A DNA stretch of 64,000 nt, taken from contig CALKXJ010000001.1 in assembly GCA_938003835.1 (NCBI GenBank), forward strand, positions 62,001-126,000, written 5' to 3'. The notes under the pieces were generated by a model, which saw nothing but the letters and a program-made list of their open reading frames with translations, was not told where the DNA came from and made no database searches. Positions 1 to 9,713 of the stretch are shown here, piece by piece (positions within the stretch are counted from its first letter, which is position 1; every line of letters starts with the position of its first letter). The stretch comes from an uncultured Bryobacteraceae bacterium (GTDB lineage Bacteria > Acidobacteriota > Terriglobia > Bryobacterales > Bryobacteraceae). Made by a program: the position numbers and the translations under genes.

Positions 1-1354
<1,354 letters not shown>

Positions 1355-1386
1355 GTTACCTATTTTCCCATAGCGGCAACGGGCGG

Positions 1387-1394
1387 CTTATAAT
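1387..1394. promoter_or_regulatory. Near-symmetric -10 (CTTATAAT) between divergent genes
   Basis: The octamer reads TATAAT on the plus strand (1389-1394) and TATAAG on the minus strand (1392-1387), so it can serve as a -10 for both alaS and the amidohydrolase. Only 8 bases separate the plus-strand hexamer from the GTG at 1403, which would give a leaderless or nearly leaderless mRNA; the minus-strand copy would give a leader of about 25 bases. A weak -35 (TTCCCA at 1365, 18-bp spacer) fits the plus direction. Inference from sequence only. Confidence 0.45.
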
Positions 1395-1402
1395 GGCGGA
1401 TC

Positions 1403-2338
1403 GTGCGGCGGAGAGAGTTTCTTGGCGTCACCGGAGCGGCATTGTGGCATGCGGCCGGGGCCGGGCCGGGCGTGCCGATCATCGACACCCACGTCCACCT
1501 GTTCGACCCGGAACGGCCGCAAGGGGTGCCCTGGCCCGCCAAGGGCACGGTGATGTACCGCACGACGCTGCCTCCCCTGCTTCGCCAAGTGACCCAGGGT
1601 CTCGGCGTCGTAGGCGCCGTGGCGGTCGAGTGCAGCCCCTGGCTCGAGGACAATCAGTGGCTGCTGGAGGTCGCCGACTCGGACCCCATCATGGTGGGCG
1701 TTGTCGGCAATCTCGAACCCGGAGGGGCGGATTTCCGCAAGCATCTCGAGCGCTTTGGCCGCCACCGGCTGTTTCGCGGCCTTCGCAACGGCGCGATGTG
1801 GAAAGACCCGCTTCGCGCCGGGGTGGTGGAGGATCTCAAGGCGTTTGCCGAGGGCGGCTTCACGCTCGACATGGCCTCGCTCCGGCTGGATTCCTTCGAG
1901 GCGCTGGTGCGCCTAACCGAGCGGGTGCCGAGCCTGAGGGTGGTCATCGACCATCTGCCGGCCTTCCCCGTGCCACAGGAAGCGGTCGAGCGCGCCCGTT
2001 ACGAGGCCATCATGAAAGAGCTGGCCGCCCGACCGCAGGTCTTCGTGAAGGTCTCCGCGGTCCTGCGCCAGGTCGGTGACCGGGTGCCGTACGAGCCGGC
2101 CTTTTACCGCGACCGGCTGGATGAGATCTTCGACCGCTTCGGGGCCGACCGGCTGCTTTATGGCAGCGACTGGCCGAACAGCGAACCGCGAGGCAACTAC
2201 CGGCAGGTGCTCGCCGTCGTCCGCGACTATTTCACCCGCAAGGGAGGCGAGGTCGCCGAGCAATACTTCTGGCGCAATTCGGTCAAGGCCTACCGCTGGA
2301 TCCGGCGCGACGAATCCCAGCCGGTGGGCGCGGCCTGA
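1403..2338 (+). CDS. Exported amidohydrolase-2 family metal-dependent hydrolase
   Basis: A 311-residue TIM-barrel hydrolase of the amidohydrolase_2 (ACMSD-like) family. The N-terminus MRRREFLGVTGAA resembles a shortened Tat signal, followed directly by the metal-binding IDTHVH motif (H30, H32). Further putative ligands are H184 in VIDHLP and D256 in LLYGSDWP, all expected for this family. The substrate cannot be told; relatives act on lactones, decarboxylate aromatics or are uncharacterised. Start is GTG with no clear Shine-Dalgarno sequence, in keeping with the -10 just upstream. It converges on the topoisomerase-RecQ gene with a 3-bp gap. Confidence 0.85.
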   Translation: MRRREFLGVTGAALWHAAGAGPGVPIIDTHVHLFDPERPQGVPWPAKGTVMYRTTLPPLLRQVTQGLGVVGAVAVECSPWLEDNQWLLEVADSDPIMVGVVGNLEPGGADFRKHLERFGRHRLFRGLRNGAMWKDPLRAGVVEDLKAFAEGGFTLDMASLRLDSFEALVRLTERVPSLRVVIDHLPAFPVPQEAVERARYEAIMKELAARPQVFVKVSAVLRQVGDRVPYEPAFYRDRLDEIFDRFGADRLLYGSDWPNSEPRGNYRQVLAVVRDYFTRKGGEVAEQYFWRNSVKAYRWIRRDESQPVGAA

Positions 2339-2341
2339 AGC

Positions 2342-5300
2342 TCAGGCGCCGCGCTGGGCCCGATCGATCAGCTCCAGGAGCGCTCCGCCGTACCGTTCGA
2401 CGATCTTAAGACCGATGCCGGGCACCTCGAGCAGCTCGCCCGTGCTTTTCGGCTGAAGGGCCGCGAGCGCCTCCAGCGCCCGGTCGGAGAGGATGCGGAA
2501 GGCGGGGACGCGGCGGCGCCTGGCCTCCTCGAGCCGCCAGGCGCGCAGCGCTTGCTCGACGGCGGCCTGTGCAAGCGGCGGGGCGGCCGTCTTCGCCGGT
2601 GTCGGGGTCTCGCCGGCGGCCTTCGATGGTGTCCTCCGCCGCCTTGCCGGCCGCTCGGGGCCCTCGATCTCCGCCGGGAACCGCAGCTTGCTCAAAGTCT
2701 CCTCCGCGGCTCGGCCGGAGCGGCGCACCTTGCGGTACTCGATGCGGCGGCCGTCTTTCTCGAAGGCGGCCTCCTCGACCTCGATCAGCCCGGCGCGCGC
2801 CAAGGCGGCGAGGAGCTCCTCGAAGCCCCTCCGGTCGGAGAGGCCCGGGGGAGCCACCTGCGCATAGAGCCGTCCCGAAGCCAGCCAGCCGGAGCCGGGA
2901 AGCGCCGCCAGCGTGCGCCGGGCGAGTTCGATCTCCTCGCTCGTCGCTTCACGGAAGCGCTGCGCCACCGTGCCGGCCGGGTCGCAGAAGTCGCAGATGC
3001 CGCACGGCCGGCGCGCGTCCTCGAGGTCGCCGAAGTGCCGGATGAGCGCGAGCATGCGACAGCCCGGCATCTCCGCGTAGGCGATCATCCGCTCGAACTG
3101 CGCGGCCTTGTAGGCGCGCTGGGCTTCATAGGCGCTCCGCCAGTCGCCCGAGCCCCGCCGGACGTTGTCGCCGGCGTCCACTTCGGCGCCCCCGTGGATC
3201 CAGAGCTTCTCGAGCGCCGTGTCGAAGATGTCCGGCGGCAGGGGACCTTTCTGGCGCAGCTCGTCGCGCGGCTGGGGGGTCTCGCCAAGAAGCTCGAAGA
3301 CGCGCGCGACGGTGTCGGCTTCCGGATAGTCGCGCCGGAAGAAATGGTCGTGGGTGAAGCGATCCGCCCAGGCGTGCATCAGGATGGCGCGCGCCGGCCC
3401 CCCGTCGCGGCCCGCGCGTCCGATCTCCTGGTAGTAGCCCTCGAGGCTTGCCGGCAGCGCGGTGTGAATGACGGTGCGGATGTCCGGTTTGTCGATGCCC
3501 ATACCAAAGGCGATGGTGGCCACGATGACTTCGAGAGCGCCTTCCCGGAAAAGACTCTGCACTTCCTCGCGGCGAGCCGAAGTGAGGCCGGCATGGTAAG
3601 CCGCCGCCGGCAGGCTCCGACGCAGCACCTCGGCCAGGCGCGCGGCGTCGTTTCGGGTGGGCGCGTAGACGATGGCGGGGCGCCGCGCCGGATCGAGCAG
3701 GATTTCCTCGGCCAAAGCCAGCCGGGCGGCCTGCGGCGCCCGGACCACCTCGATGGCGATGTTGTCCCGGCGGAAGCCGTGAATGAAGCGGCGGGGCGAG
3801 CGCAGGCCGAGCTGCTCGGCGATGTCGCGCTGGACCAGCGGAGTCGCCGTGGCCGTCAGCGCGATCACCGGCGCCGGGCGCAATGCCGGCAGGTGGCGGC
3901 CGATCATGCGGTAGTCGGGCCGGAAGTCATGCCCCCACTGCGAGATGCAGTGGGCTTCGTCAATAGCGATAAGCGCCGGCTTGCGCCTGGCGAGCAGTTC
4001 GGGAAAGCCCGGTACGCGCAACCGCTCCGGGGCGATGAACAGGAAGTCGAGCCTGCCCTCGACATAGGAGGTCGCAGCGGCGCGCTGGGCCTCCCGGTCG
4101 CGGCCGGAATGAATCCGGTCGGCGGCGAAGCCCAGGGCGGAGAGCTTGGCCACCTGGTCCTCCATGAGCGCGATCAGGGGGCTGATGACGAGCGTCACGC
4201 CGCCCCGGGCCACGCCGGGAAGCTGATAGCAGAGCGACTTGCCCGAGCCGGTCGGCATCACCAGCAGCACATCCTCGCCCGCCACCAGCGCCTGGCAGAC
4301 CTCTTCCTGGTTCGGGCGAAACTGCTCGAAGCCGAATCGGGTGCGGAGGATCTCCTCGAGGCGCGTATCGTGCGTGGCGACGCGCTCGGGCGGGCGCAGC
4401 TCGACCCTGGCGGGTGGCGGAGCAGCCGGTTTGGCGGCCTCGATGCGGCCTACCTTGGCGACCACCTTGCGGACATACTCCGCGATCCCTGCGAGGAACG
4501 GTTCGAGCTGCGCCTCGGCCCGCTCGATGCGCTTCAGATACGCCTCCCACTGGCCGGTCATGGCCGGGCTTTTGACCTCGGGATGAACGACCTCGATGAG
4601 GCGTATGCCCTTGTCAGTGGCCTCCAGGCTCTTGCCGCGGCGCACGACGAAGCCTCGTTTGATGAGCGTCTCGATGATCTGCGCGCGTGTGGCCGGCGTG
4701 CCGAGACCGGAGTCTTTCATGGCCTCGGAGAGCTCCTTGTCTTCGAGGCTGCGCCCGGCGGTTTCCATGGCGGTGAGCAGCGTGGCTTCCGTGAAGCGCT
4801 TCGGCGGCTGCGTGCGGCGCTTGACGGCTTCGGCCTCGAGCACGGCGACGGGTGCGCCCTCAGCCAGACCGGGCGGCAACTCGGCAACGCCCTCCTCGCC
4901 CTGGGCGCCCTCCTGGCGGCGCGGCGCGGGCTCTAGCACCCTCCAGCCTTGGCGCTCGATGGTCGTCCCCGTGGAGCGGAACCGGTCCTCGCTCGCCTCG
5001 GCGGCGTTGCGCACCAGCGTGATTGCGGTTGTCACCGCGAAGACATGATCCTCATGCCAGGCCTGGAGCAGGCGCCGGCAGACGAGGTCGAAGATTTTGC
5101 CTTCGTCGGAGGCCGGATCCAGGTTCTTCGGCGACACGCCGGTGGGGATGATGGCGTGGTGGTCGGTGACCTTGGAGTCGTCGACGAACCGCTTGCCGAG
5201 CGGGCGCCCGCCGGTGCCCGGCGCCACGAGTCCGGCGTAGGCGGGCGCGATGGCGGCGGTGATGCGGGGAAGCGTCGCGGCCACCTCCGTGGACAGGTGA

Positions 5301-6286
5301 CGGCTGTCGGTGCGCGGGTAGCTGATCAGCTTGTGACGCTCGTAAAGGGACTGCGCCGCTTCGAGCGTCCGTTGCGCGCTGAAGCCGTAGAGCCGGTTGG
5401 CGTGGCGCTGAAGTTCCGTCAGGTCGTAGAGAAGCGGCGGGGCCAGACGCCGCGTCTCGCGCTCGACCGCCTCCAGGTGCGCTTCGCCGGTTTTGACGCG
5501 CTCGACGATGCGAGCGGCCTCCTCGCCGTCGGCCGCCAGACGCATCGCCGCTTCGAGCGGCTGGAGGCCGGGACGGAACCAAGTCCCCTCGAACGCGTGA
5601 CCTTCGCCGGGCGCGAAGCGGGCGACGACGTGCAGATACTCCTCGGGCACGAAGGCTCGAATCGCCAGTTCCCGCTCCACGAGCATGGCGAGCGTGGGCG
5701 TCTGCACGCGGCCGACGGAGAGCTCCTCGCCGCAAGCCAGCGTATAAGCGCGCGAGAGGTTCATCCCGACGAGCCAGTCGGCCCGGCTGCGGCCCCGCGC
5801 CGCCTCCGCGAGGCGGTCGTAATGGCTCCAGTCGCGCAGGTTGGCGAAGCCCTCGCGGATGGCTTCCGGAGTCAGCGAGGAGATCCAGAGACGGCTGACG
5901 GGCTTGGTGCAACCGGCCGCCTCGTAGATGTAGCGAAAGATCAGCTCGCCTTCGCGGCCGGCGTCGGTGGCGCAGACGACCCGTGCAACGCGCGGCGAGG
6001 TGAGAATCGAGCGCACCACCTCGAACTGTTTCCGGGTCTCCTCGAGCACCACCAGAGGCCAGCTCTCGGGAAGCATCGGGAGCAGGTCCCGCCGCCAGGC
6101 GCGCCACTGGGGCCGAATCTGGTGGGGCTGGGCCAGAGCCACCAGATGTCCAATCGCCCAGGTGACGACATAGCCGTTGCCGTGGAGATAGCCTTCGCCG
6201 CGCGCGGTGGCGCCGAGGACTTTGGCGATGTCGCGGGCTACAGAGGGTTTCTCGGCAACGACGGCCACACGGCTCGCCTCAGCCAT
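2342..6286 (-). CDS. topB-recQ: Topoisomerase III-RecQ helicase fusion protein
   Basis: One uninterrupted 1314-residue frame joins two enzymes that usually act as partners. Residues 5-140 are a TOPRIM domain with TDAGREGE (107-114), a variant seen in many TopB proteins; the type IA core follows, with SVGRVQTPTLA (190-200) and the strand-cleaving tyrosine Y323 in ISYPRTDS. An Ala/Pro-rich linker (about 612-640) leads to a complete RecQ: Walker A MPTGSGKS (677-684), DEAH (776-779), motif VI QEIGRAGRDG (953-962), a four-cysteine zinc site (C1076, C1095, C1098, C1101), a winged helix (about 1113-1190) and an HRDC domain (about 1240-1310). Expected role: unwinding plus decatenation of joint DNA molecules, like eukaryotic BLM-Top3. 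Helicase and type IA topoisomerase also occur fused in reverse gyrase, but in the opposite order and with a different helicase. Every key residue I checked is present, so both halves should be active. Confidence 0.95.
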   Translation of the reverse strand: MAEASRVAVVAEKPSVARDIAKVLGATARGEGYLHGNGYVVTWAIGHLVALAQPHQIRPQWRAWRRDLLPMLPESWPLVVLEETRKQFEVVRSILTSPRVARVVCATDAGREGELIFRYIYEAAGCTKPVSRLWISSLTPEAIREGFANLRDWSHYDRLAEAARGRSRADWLVGMNLSRAYTLACGEELSVGRVQTPTLAMLVERELAIRAFVPEEYLHVVARFAPGEGHAFEGTWFRPGLQPLEAAMRLAADGEEAARIVERVKTGEAHLEAVERETRRLAPPLLYDLTELQRHANRLYGFSAQRTLEAAQSLYERHKLISYPRTDSRHLSTEVAATLPRITAAIAPAYAGLVAPGTGGRPLGKRFVDDSKVTDHHAIIPTGVSPKNLDPASDEGKIFDLVCRRLLQAWHEDHVFAVTTAITLVRNAAEASEDRFRSTGTTIERQGWRVLEPAPRRQEGAQGEEGVAELPPGLAEGAPVAVLEAEAVKRRTQPPKRFTEATLLTAMETAGRSLEDKELSEAMKDSGLGTPATRAQIIETLIKRGFVVRRGKSLEATDKGIRLIEVVHPEVKSPAMTGQWEAYLKRIERAEAQLEPFLAGIAEYVRKVVAKVGRIEAAKPAAPPPARVELRPPERVATHDTRLEEILRTRFGFEQFRPNQEEVCQALVAGEDVLLVMPTGSGKSLCYQLPGVARGGVTLVISPLIALMEDQVAKLSALGFAADRIHSGRDREAQRAAATSYVEGRLDFLFIAPERLRVPGFPELLARRKPALIAIDEAHCISQWGHDFRPDYRMIGRHLPALRPAPVIALTATATPLVQRDIAEQLGLRSPRRFIHGFRRDNIAIEVVRAPQAARLALAEEILLDPARRPAIVYAPTRNDAARLAEVLRRSLPAAAYHAGLTSARREEVQSLFREGALEVIVATIAFGMGIDKPDIRTVIHTALPASLEGYYQEIGRAGRDGGPARAILMHAWADRFTHDHFFRRDYPEADTVARVFELLGETPQPRDELRQKGPLPPDIFDTALEKLWIHGGAEVDAGDNVRRGSGDWRSAYEAQRAYKAAQFERMIAYAEMPGCRMLALIRHFGDLEDARRPCGICDFCDPAGTVAQRFREATSEEIELARRTLAALPGSGWLASGRLYAQVAPPGLSDRRGFEELLAALARAGLIEVEEAAFEKDGRRIEYRKVRRSGRAAEETLSKLRFPAEIEGPERPARRRRTPSKAAGETPTPAKTAAPPLAQAAVEQALRAWRLEEARRRRVPAFRILSDRALEALAALQPKSTGELLEVPGIGLKIVERYGGALLELIDRAQRGA

Positions 6287-6337
6287 CTTTATCCGGCAGC
6301 ATAGCAGGAGAGGCGGCGGCCGCCGGCGGCCGCGGGC

Positions 6338-6973
6338 TTACTCCATGGTGACCGAGCGGGCCGCGACCACCATGACGTCTTTCGGCACGTCGCGCACCAC
6401 CACCGAGCCGGCGCCGAGCACCGAGCCGGCGCCGATCGTCAGATGATCCCGGACCACGGCGCCGATGCCGATGAAGGCGCCCTCGCCGATCTTGCAGCCG
6501 CCGGCGATGTTGGCCCCGGGGCCGAAGACGGCATAGTCGCCGACTTCGGTGTGATGCCCGATGAGGGTGCCGCGGTTGAGCAGGACATGGCGGCCGACGC
6601 GCGCATGGGCGCCGATCATGACGCCCGCGCTGACCAAGGTGCCCTCGCCGAGAGTGCTCTTGGCCGAAACGCGCGAGGCGGGGTGAATCACCGTGGCGAA
6701 GCGGATGCCAAAGGAGGCGGCCTGCTCGATGAAGGCGCGCCGGCGCGAACTGCCCACGGCGCAGATGGCCCAGTGCGTTTCGGCCAGCCGCGCCAGGTCC
6801 TCGATCCAGTACACCGGCAGGCCTTCGAGCTCCTTGTCGCGCTGCGTGGGGTCGACGCTCTGGACGAAGCCGGCCAGCTCGAAGGTGGGTATTTCCGAGA
6901 TCAGATCGGCCACCTCGACGGCGAAGGCGCCCGCGCCGAGGATGAGCAGGGGTCGCGGAATCAGGTCCATCAC
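6338..6973 (-). CDS. NeuD/PglD-like hexapeptide-repeat acetyltransferase
   Basis: A 211-residue sugar O- or N-acyltransferase of the NeuD/PglD/VioB family. It has an N-terminal Rossmann-like part with LILGAGAFA (10-18) and a C-terminal left-handed beta-helix built of hexapeptide turns (about 105-200), with an HH pair in TLIGHHTEVGDYA where the family has its catalytic histidine. It begins at GTG 6973 (an ATG follows at 6970), one base after the TAA stop of the aminotransferase, so the two are translationally coupled. The pairing suggests that the aminotransferase makes an amino sugar which this enzyme acetylates, as in PglE/PglD. Substrate not identifiable. Confidence 0.88.
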   Translation of the reverse strand: MMDLIPRPLLILGAGAFAVEVADLISEIPTFELAGFVQSVDPTQRDKELEGLPVYWIEDLARLAETHWAICAVGSSRRRAFIEQAASFGIRFATVIHPASRVSAKSTLGEGTLVSAGVMIGAHARVGRHVLLNRGTLIGHHTEVGDYAVFGPGANIAGGCKIGEGAFIGIGAVVRDHLTIGAGSVLGAGSVVVRDVPKDVMVVAARSVTME

Positions 6974-6974
6974 G

Positions 6975-8120
6975 TTAGCTCGCGCGCGAGGCGGCCACCG
7001 GCGACGCCAGGAACGCCTTCACTTCGCCGATGACCTCTTCGACGTCGGCGTCGGTCATTTCGACGTAGAGGGGCAGCGTCAGGATCTCTTCGTAGAGTTG
7101 CTCGGTCACGGGCAACGGTCTCGAGAAGGGGGCGAAGACGGGCTGGAGGTGGTTGGGGATGAACTGGATCGTCGTGCCGATGCCGCGCTCCTTGAGGTGT
7201 TGCATCAGGGCGTCGCGGCGGCCGTCGAGCACCCGCACGACATAGTTGAACGGAAAGACATCCTCGAGGTCATGGCGGATGACCGCGAGCCCGTCGACGG
7301 CGGAGAAGGCCTCGTCGTAGCGCCGCACGATGGCGCGCTTGCGGGCCCGGAACTCCTCCATGCGCTCGAGTTGCACCAGGCCGATGGCCGCGTTCAGGTT
7401 GCTCATGTAGTAGCGGTAGCCGGGCTCGATCACCCGATAGAACCAGGGGCGTTCCCCGGTGAGCCGGCTCCAAGAATCGGTCTCGAGCCCCACGTTGTGT
7501 CGGGCGCGAATGCGTTCGGCCAGCGCAGCGTCGTTGGTGGCCACGGCTCCGCCGCCTCCGCAGGTGATGTTCTTGATGGGATCGAAGCTGAAACAGCCGA
7601 TGTCGCCGAGGGTTCCCGCGCGAGCGCCCGGCGGACCAGAGCCGAAGGCGTGCGCAGCGTCCTCCACCAGATGGATCTCGCGGACTGCGGCCAGCCGGCG
7701 CAGTCCCTCCATATCGCAGATGCGGCCGCCGTAGTGGACGGTAAGGATGGCGCGCGTGCGTTCGCTCAGACAGGCGGCGGCATCGGCGGGTTCCAGGTTC
7801 AGCGTCGCGGGGTTGACCTCGCAGAAAACCGGCCGGCCGCCGGCTGCCAGGATCGCTTGCACGGAGGAGACGAAGGTCAGAGAAGGGACGACGACCTCAT
7901 CGTTCGGCTCGAGTTCGAGGGCATCGAGCGCCAGGTGCAGCGCCGCCGTGCCGCTGTTGACCGCAATGACGTGATCCGCGCCAAGGTAGGCTGCCAGCCG
8001 GTCTTCGAACTCTTTCGTAAGGCGGCCCCGTCCTAGCCAGCGGCTTTCGAGCACCTGTCGAACCGCTTCGAGCTCGGCCGGCCCCAGACAGGGGCGGTGG
8101 GATGGGATGCGGATATGCAT
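6975..8120 (-). CDS. DegT/DnrJ/EryC1-family sugar aminotransferase
   Basis: A PLP-dependent nucleotide-sugar aminotransferase of 381 residues, the usual family length. The PLP lysine is K183 in FSFDPIKNIT, preceded by EDAAHAFG (153-160) and followed by the Gly-rich CGGGGAVAT. Enzymes of this fold convert keto-sugars (usually 4-keto or 3-keto NDP-sugars) into amino sugars for glycans. It sits in a cluster with the downstream acetyltransferase (1-base gap) and the upstream glycosyltransferase (23-base gap). No sugar dehydratase or epimerase lies next to it, so the keto-sugar must come from a gene elsewhere. Confidence 0.92.
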   Translation of the reverse strand: MHIRIPSHRPCLGPAELEAVRQVLESRWLGRGRLTKEFEDRLAAYLGADHVIAVNSGTAALHLALDALELEPNDEVVVPSLTFVSSVQAILAAGGRPVFCEVNPATLNLEPADAAACLSERTRAILTVHYGGRICDMEGLRRLAAVREIHLVEDAAHAFGSGPPGARAGTLGDIGCFSFDPIKNITCGGGGAVATNDAALAERIRARHNVGLETDSWSRLTGERPWFYRVIEPGYRYYMSNLNAAIGLVQLERMEEFRARKRAIVRRYDEAFSAVDGLAVIRHDLEDVFPFNYVVRVLDGRRDALMQHLKERGIGTTIQFIPNHLQPVFAPFSRPLPVTEQLYEEILTLPLYVEMTDADVEEVIGEVKAFLASPVAASRAS

Positions 8121-8143
8121 GGATGCTCGGCGCTCCTCTCTCT

Positions 8144-9211
8144 TCAGCCCCGGTTCTCGCCGAGCGTCTCCTGAATCCAGCCGGCGAGTTTCCGGATCGA
8201 CTCGTCCAGGGAAAGCTGCTCGGTCACCAGGCGATGGCCTTCGGTGGCAATGCGTTCGCGCTCGGCGTCGTTCTCTAGATAATACTCGATCACACCCGGC
8301 ATCTCCTCGACGGTGGCGCTGACGAAGTGGACGCCGGGGACGAACGGGCCGGGCCGGTACATCGGCTCGGAGACGACCAGGGCCCGGTTGGCCATGCCGA
8401 TAATGAGACGCAAGCCGGAATACTCGCCTGGGAAGCGTTGCAGATTGAGGAAAATCTTGGAGCGGTTGATCAACTCGGTGCGGCGCTCGCCCCAGTAGGC
8501 CGGGTCGGCCCAGTCACCGGCCGCATGCACCTGGATGCCCCGGCGGCGCAGCAGAGCGATCAGCCACTTTCGGCGCAGGGGCCGCATGTCGCCCAAAAAC
8601 AGCACGTCGATGTCGCGCGTGCGCTTCATGTCGTAGCCGTGATCGGGCGAATAGCCGAGCGGCAGGTATCGGGCGACAATATTGCGTTCGCCCAGGAACT
8701 CGACACGTCCAGGGGTGGAGGCGGCCAGCAGATCGATGACGCCGCGCCGGGAGAGCTTGCGCAGGGTCCAGTAGTTGGTGTAGACGTCGTTGGCGCGCCA
8801 GTCGCGCAGGGCGATCTTACCCAGCTCGCGCAGCGTCAGCCAGGGCCAGGCCAGCCCGCTCGCGTCCGGCGGCGGCAGCGGCTCCCAGTGCCAGATGACC
8901 ACCAGCGGGAGGCGCTCTTTCGGTTCGCTCAAGAGCTGGCGCAACACGGCGGGGTACCAGGAGGCGTTGCCCAGAATCAGCAGGACGGGACCGTCGGCCG
9001 CACTCCAGCGTCGCGCGCCCAATGGCGTCACCCGGCAGCCCATCCGCTCGAGAGCGGCGGCGATCCGCGCGCCCTCGGTTTGTCCCCCGGGCACCGTACG
9101 GATGCAGGCGGCAATGGTTTGTTCCACCACAGGCCGATAGGCCAGGCTGGGCGTTTTTGTTTCGCCGAAACTCATCTCCTCCCCAGGCAGATGCCGAGTG
9201 CTCCGCTTCAC
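8144..9211 (-). CDS. Glycosyltransferase with GT1-like C-terminal domain (CgeB-like)
   Basis: Up to 355 residues; probable transferase with a two-Rossmann (GT-B) fold. The C-terminal half resembles the Glyco_trans_1_2 domain seen in CgeB-like proteins: DIDVLFLGDMRPLRRKWL, then NLQRFPGEYSGLRLIIGMAN and a conserved acidic region near YLENDAERERIA. Two starts are possible: GTG at 9211 or ATG at 9175, the latter preceded by GGGGAGGAG but with very short spacing. It is first in the minus-strand trio with the aminotransferase and acetyltransferase, so it may transfer the amino sugar they make. Donor and acceptor unknown. Confidence 0.75.
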   Translation of the reverse strand: MKRSTRHLPGEEMSFGETKTPSLAYRPVVEQTIAACIRTVPGGQTEGARIAAALERMGCRVTPLGARRWSAADGPVLLILGNASWYPAVLRQLLSEPKERLPLVVIWHWEPLPPPDASGLAWPWLTLRELGKIALRDWRANDVYTNYWTLRKLSRRGVIDLLAASTPGRVEFLGERNIVARYLPLGYSPDHGYDMKRTRDIDVLFLGDMRPLRRKWLIALLRRRGIQVHAAGDWADPAYWGERRTELINRSKIFLNLQRFPGEYSGLRLIIGMANRALVVSEPMYRPGPFVPGVHFVSATVEEMPGVIEYYLENDAERERIATEGHRLVTEQLSLDESIRKLAGWIQETLGENRG

Positions 9212-9332
9212 TGTCCAACCCGAAGCGTCGCCGACATGGGTCCCTTAGCTCTCACCGGTTCGCAATCTTAGTAGTATACACGGCGAAACAAGAAGCCGAC
9301 ACTTTAGTAGTCCGCCGGGTCAGGGTTCCTTC

Positions 9333-9599
9333 TCAGGCCTGCCGGACCGGCCGGCGCCGCCTCCCCAGGAAGAGGATTGCGCCGGCGCCCCAGAAAAATA
9401 GAAAAAGAAATACCGCGCCCACTACCAGATCCGCCGTCGGGCTGTGCCAGCCTTCAGGAAACGGAGTCAGTCCGATGGCCAACGCCGCCGCCACGCTGAG
9501 CAGGTGCCAGTACCAGGCTTTCGGGCGGAAGAAGTAGAGCAACGCGAGCGCAACAAGGAGCGAGAATCCGTAGATGCCGGCGACGAGAGCAAAGCGCAT
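9333..9599 (-). CDS. Small three-helix membrane protein, unknown function
   Basis: An 88-residue hydrophobic protein with three predicted membrane spans: about 5-25 (LVAGIYGFSLLVALALLYFF), 30-48 and 56-78 (DLVVGAVFLFLFFWGAGAIL). It ends in a basic tail RRRRPVRQA, suggesting a cytoplasmic C-terminus. The start at 9599 is chosen because GGGAGG lies 5 bases upstream; a longer reading from 9647 has no such site. I do not recognise the family. It stands alone, in the same direction as the sugar trio but beyond its promoter side. Confidence 0.6.
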   Translation of the reverse strand: MRFALVAGIYGFSLLVALALLYFFRPKAWYWHLLSVAAALAIGLTPFPEGWHSPTADLVVGAVFLFLFFWGAGAILFLGRRRRPVRQA

Positions 9600-9683
9600 C
9601 TCGACCTCCCTTCCTCTCCATCCTAGAGAAGCGTCGAGCTCGGGCACAATGGCCCGGCAGGATCGGCCGCCTCAGCCTGCCCG

Positions 9684-9692
9684 TGGCATACT
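9684..9692 (+). promoter_or_regulatory. Extended -10 (TGgCATACT) for the NHL gene
   Basis: TG-n-CATACT lies 21 bases before the GTG at 9714, with GGGAGG between. Four of six -10 positions match consensus. Inferred from position and motif only. Confidence 0.35.
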
Positions 9693-9713
9693 TTCCAGGG
9701 AGGTGCGCCGCCT

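Noticed and set aside
2552-4936. 794-codon open frame on plus, antisense to the topoisomerase-RecQ gene
   Set aside because: No family motifs; long antisense frames are expected opposite a high-GC gene with strong third-position bias. The minus-strand protein has full catalytic motifs.
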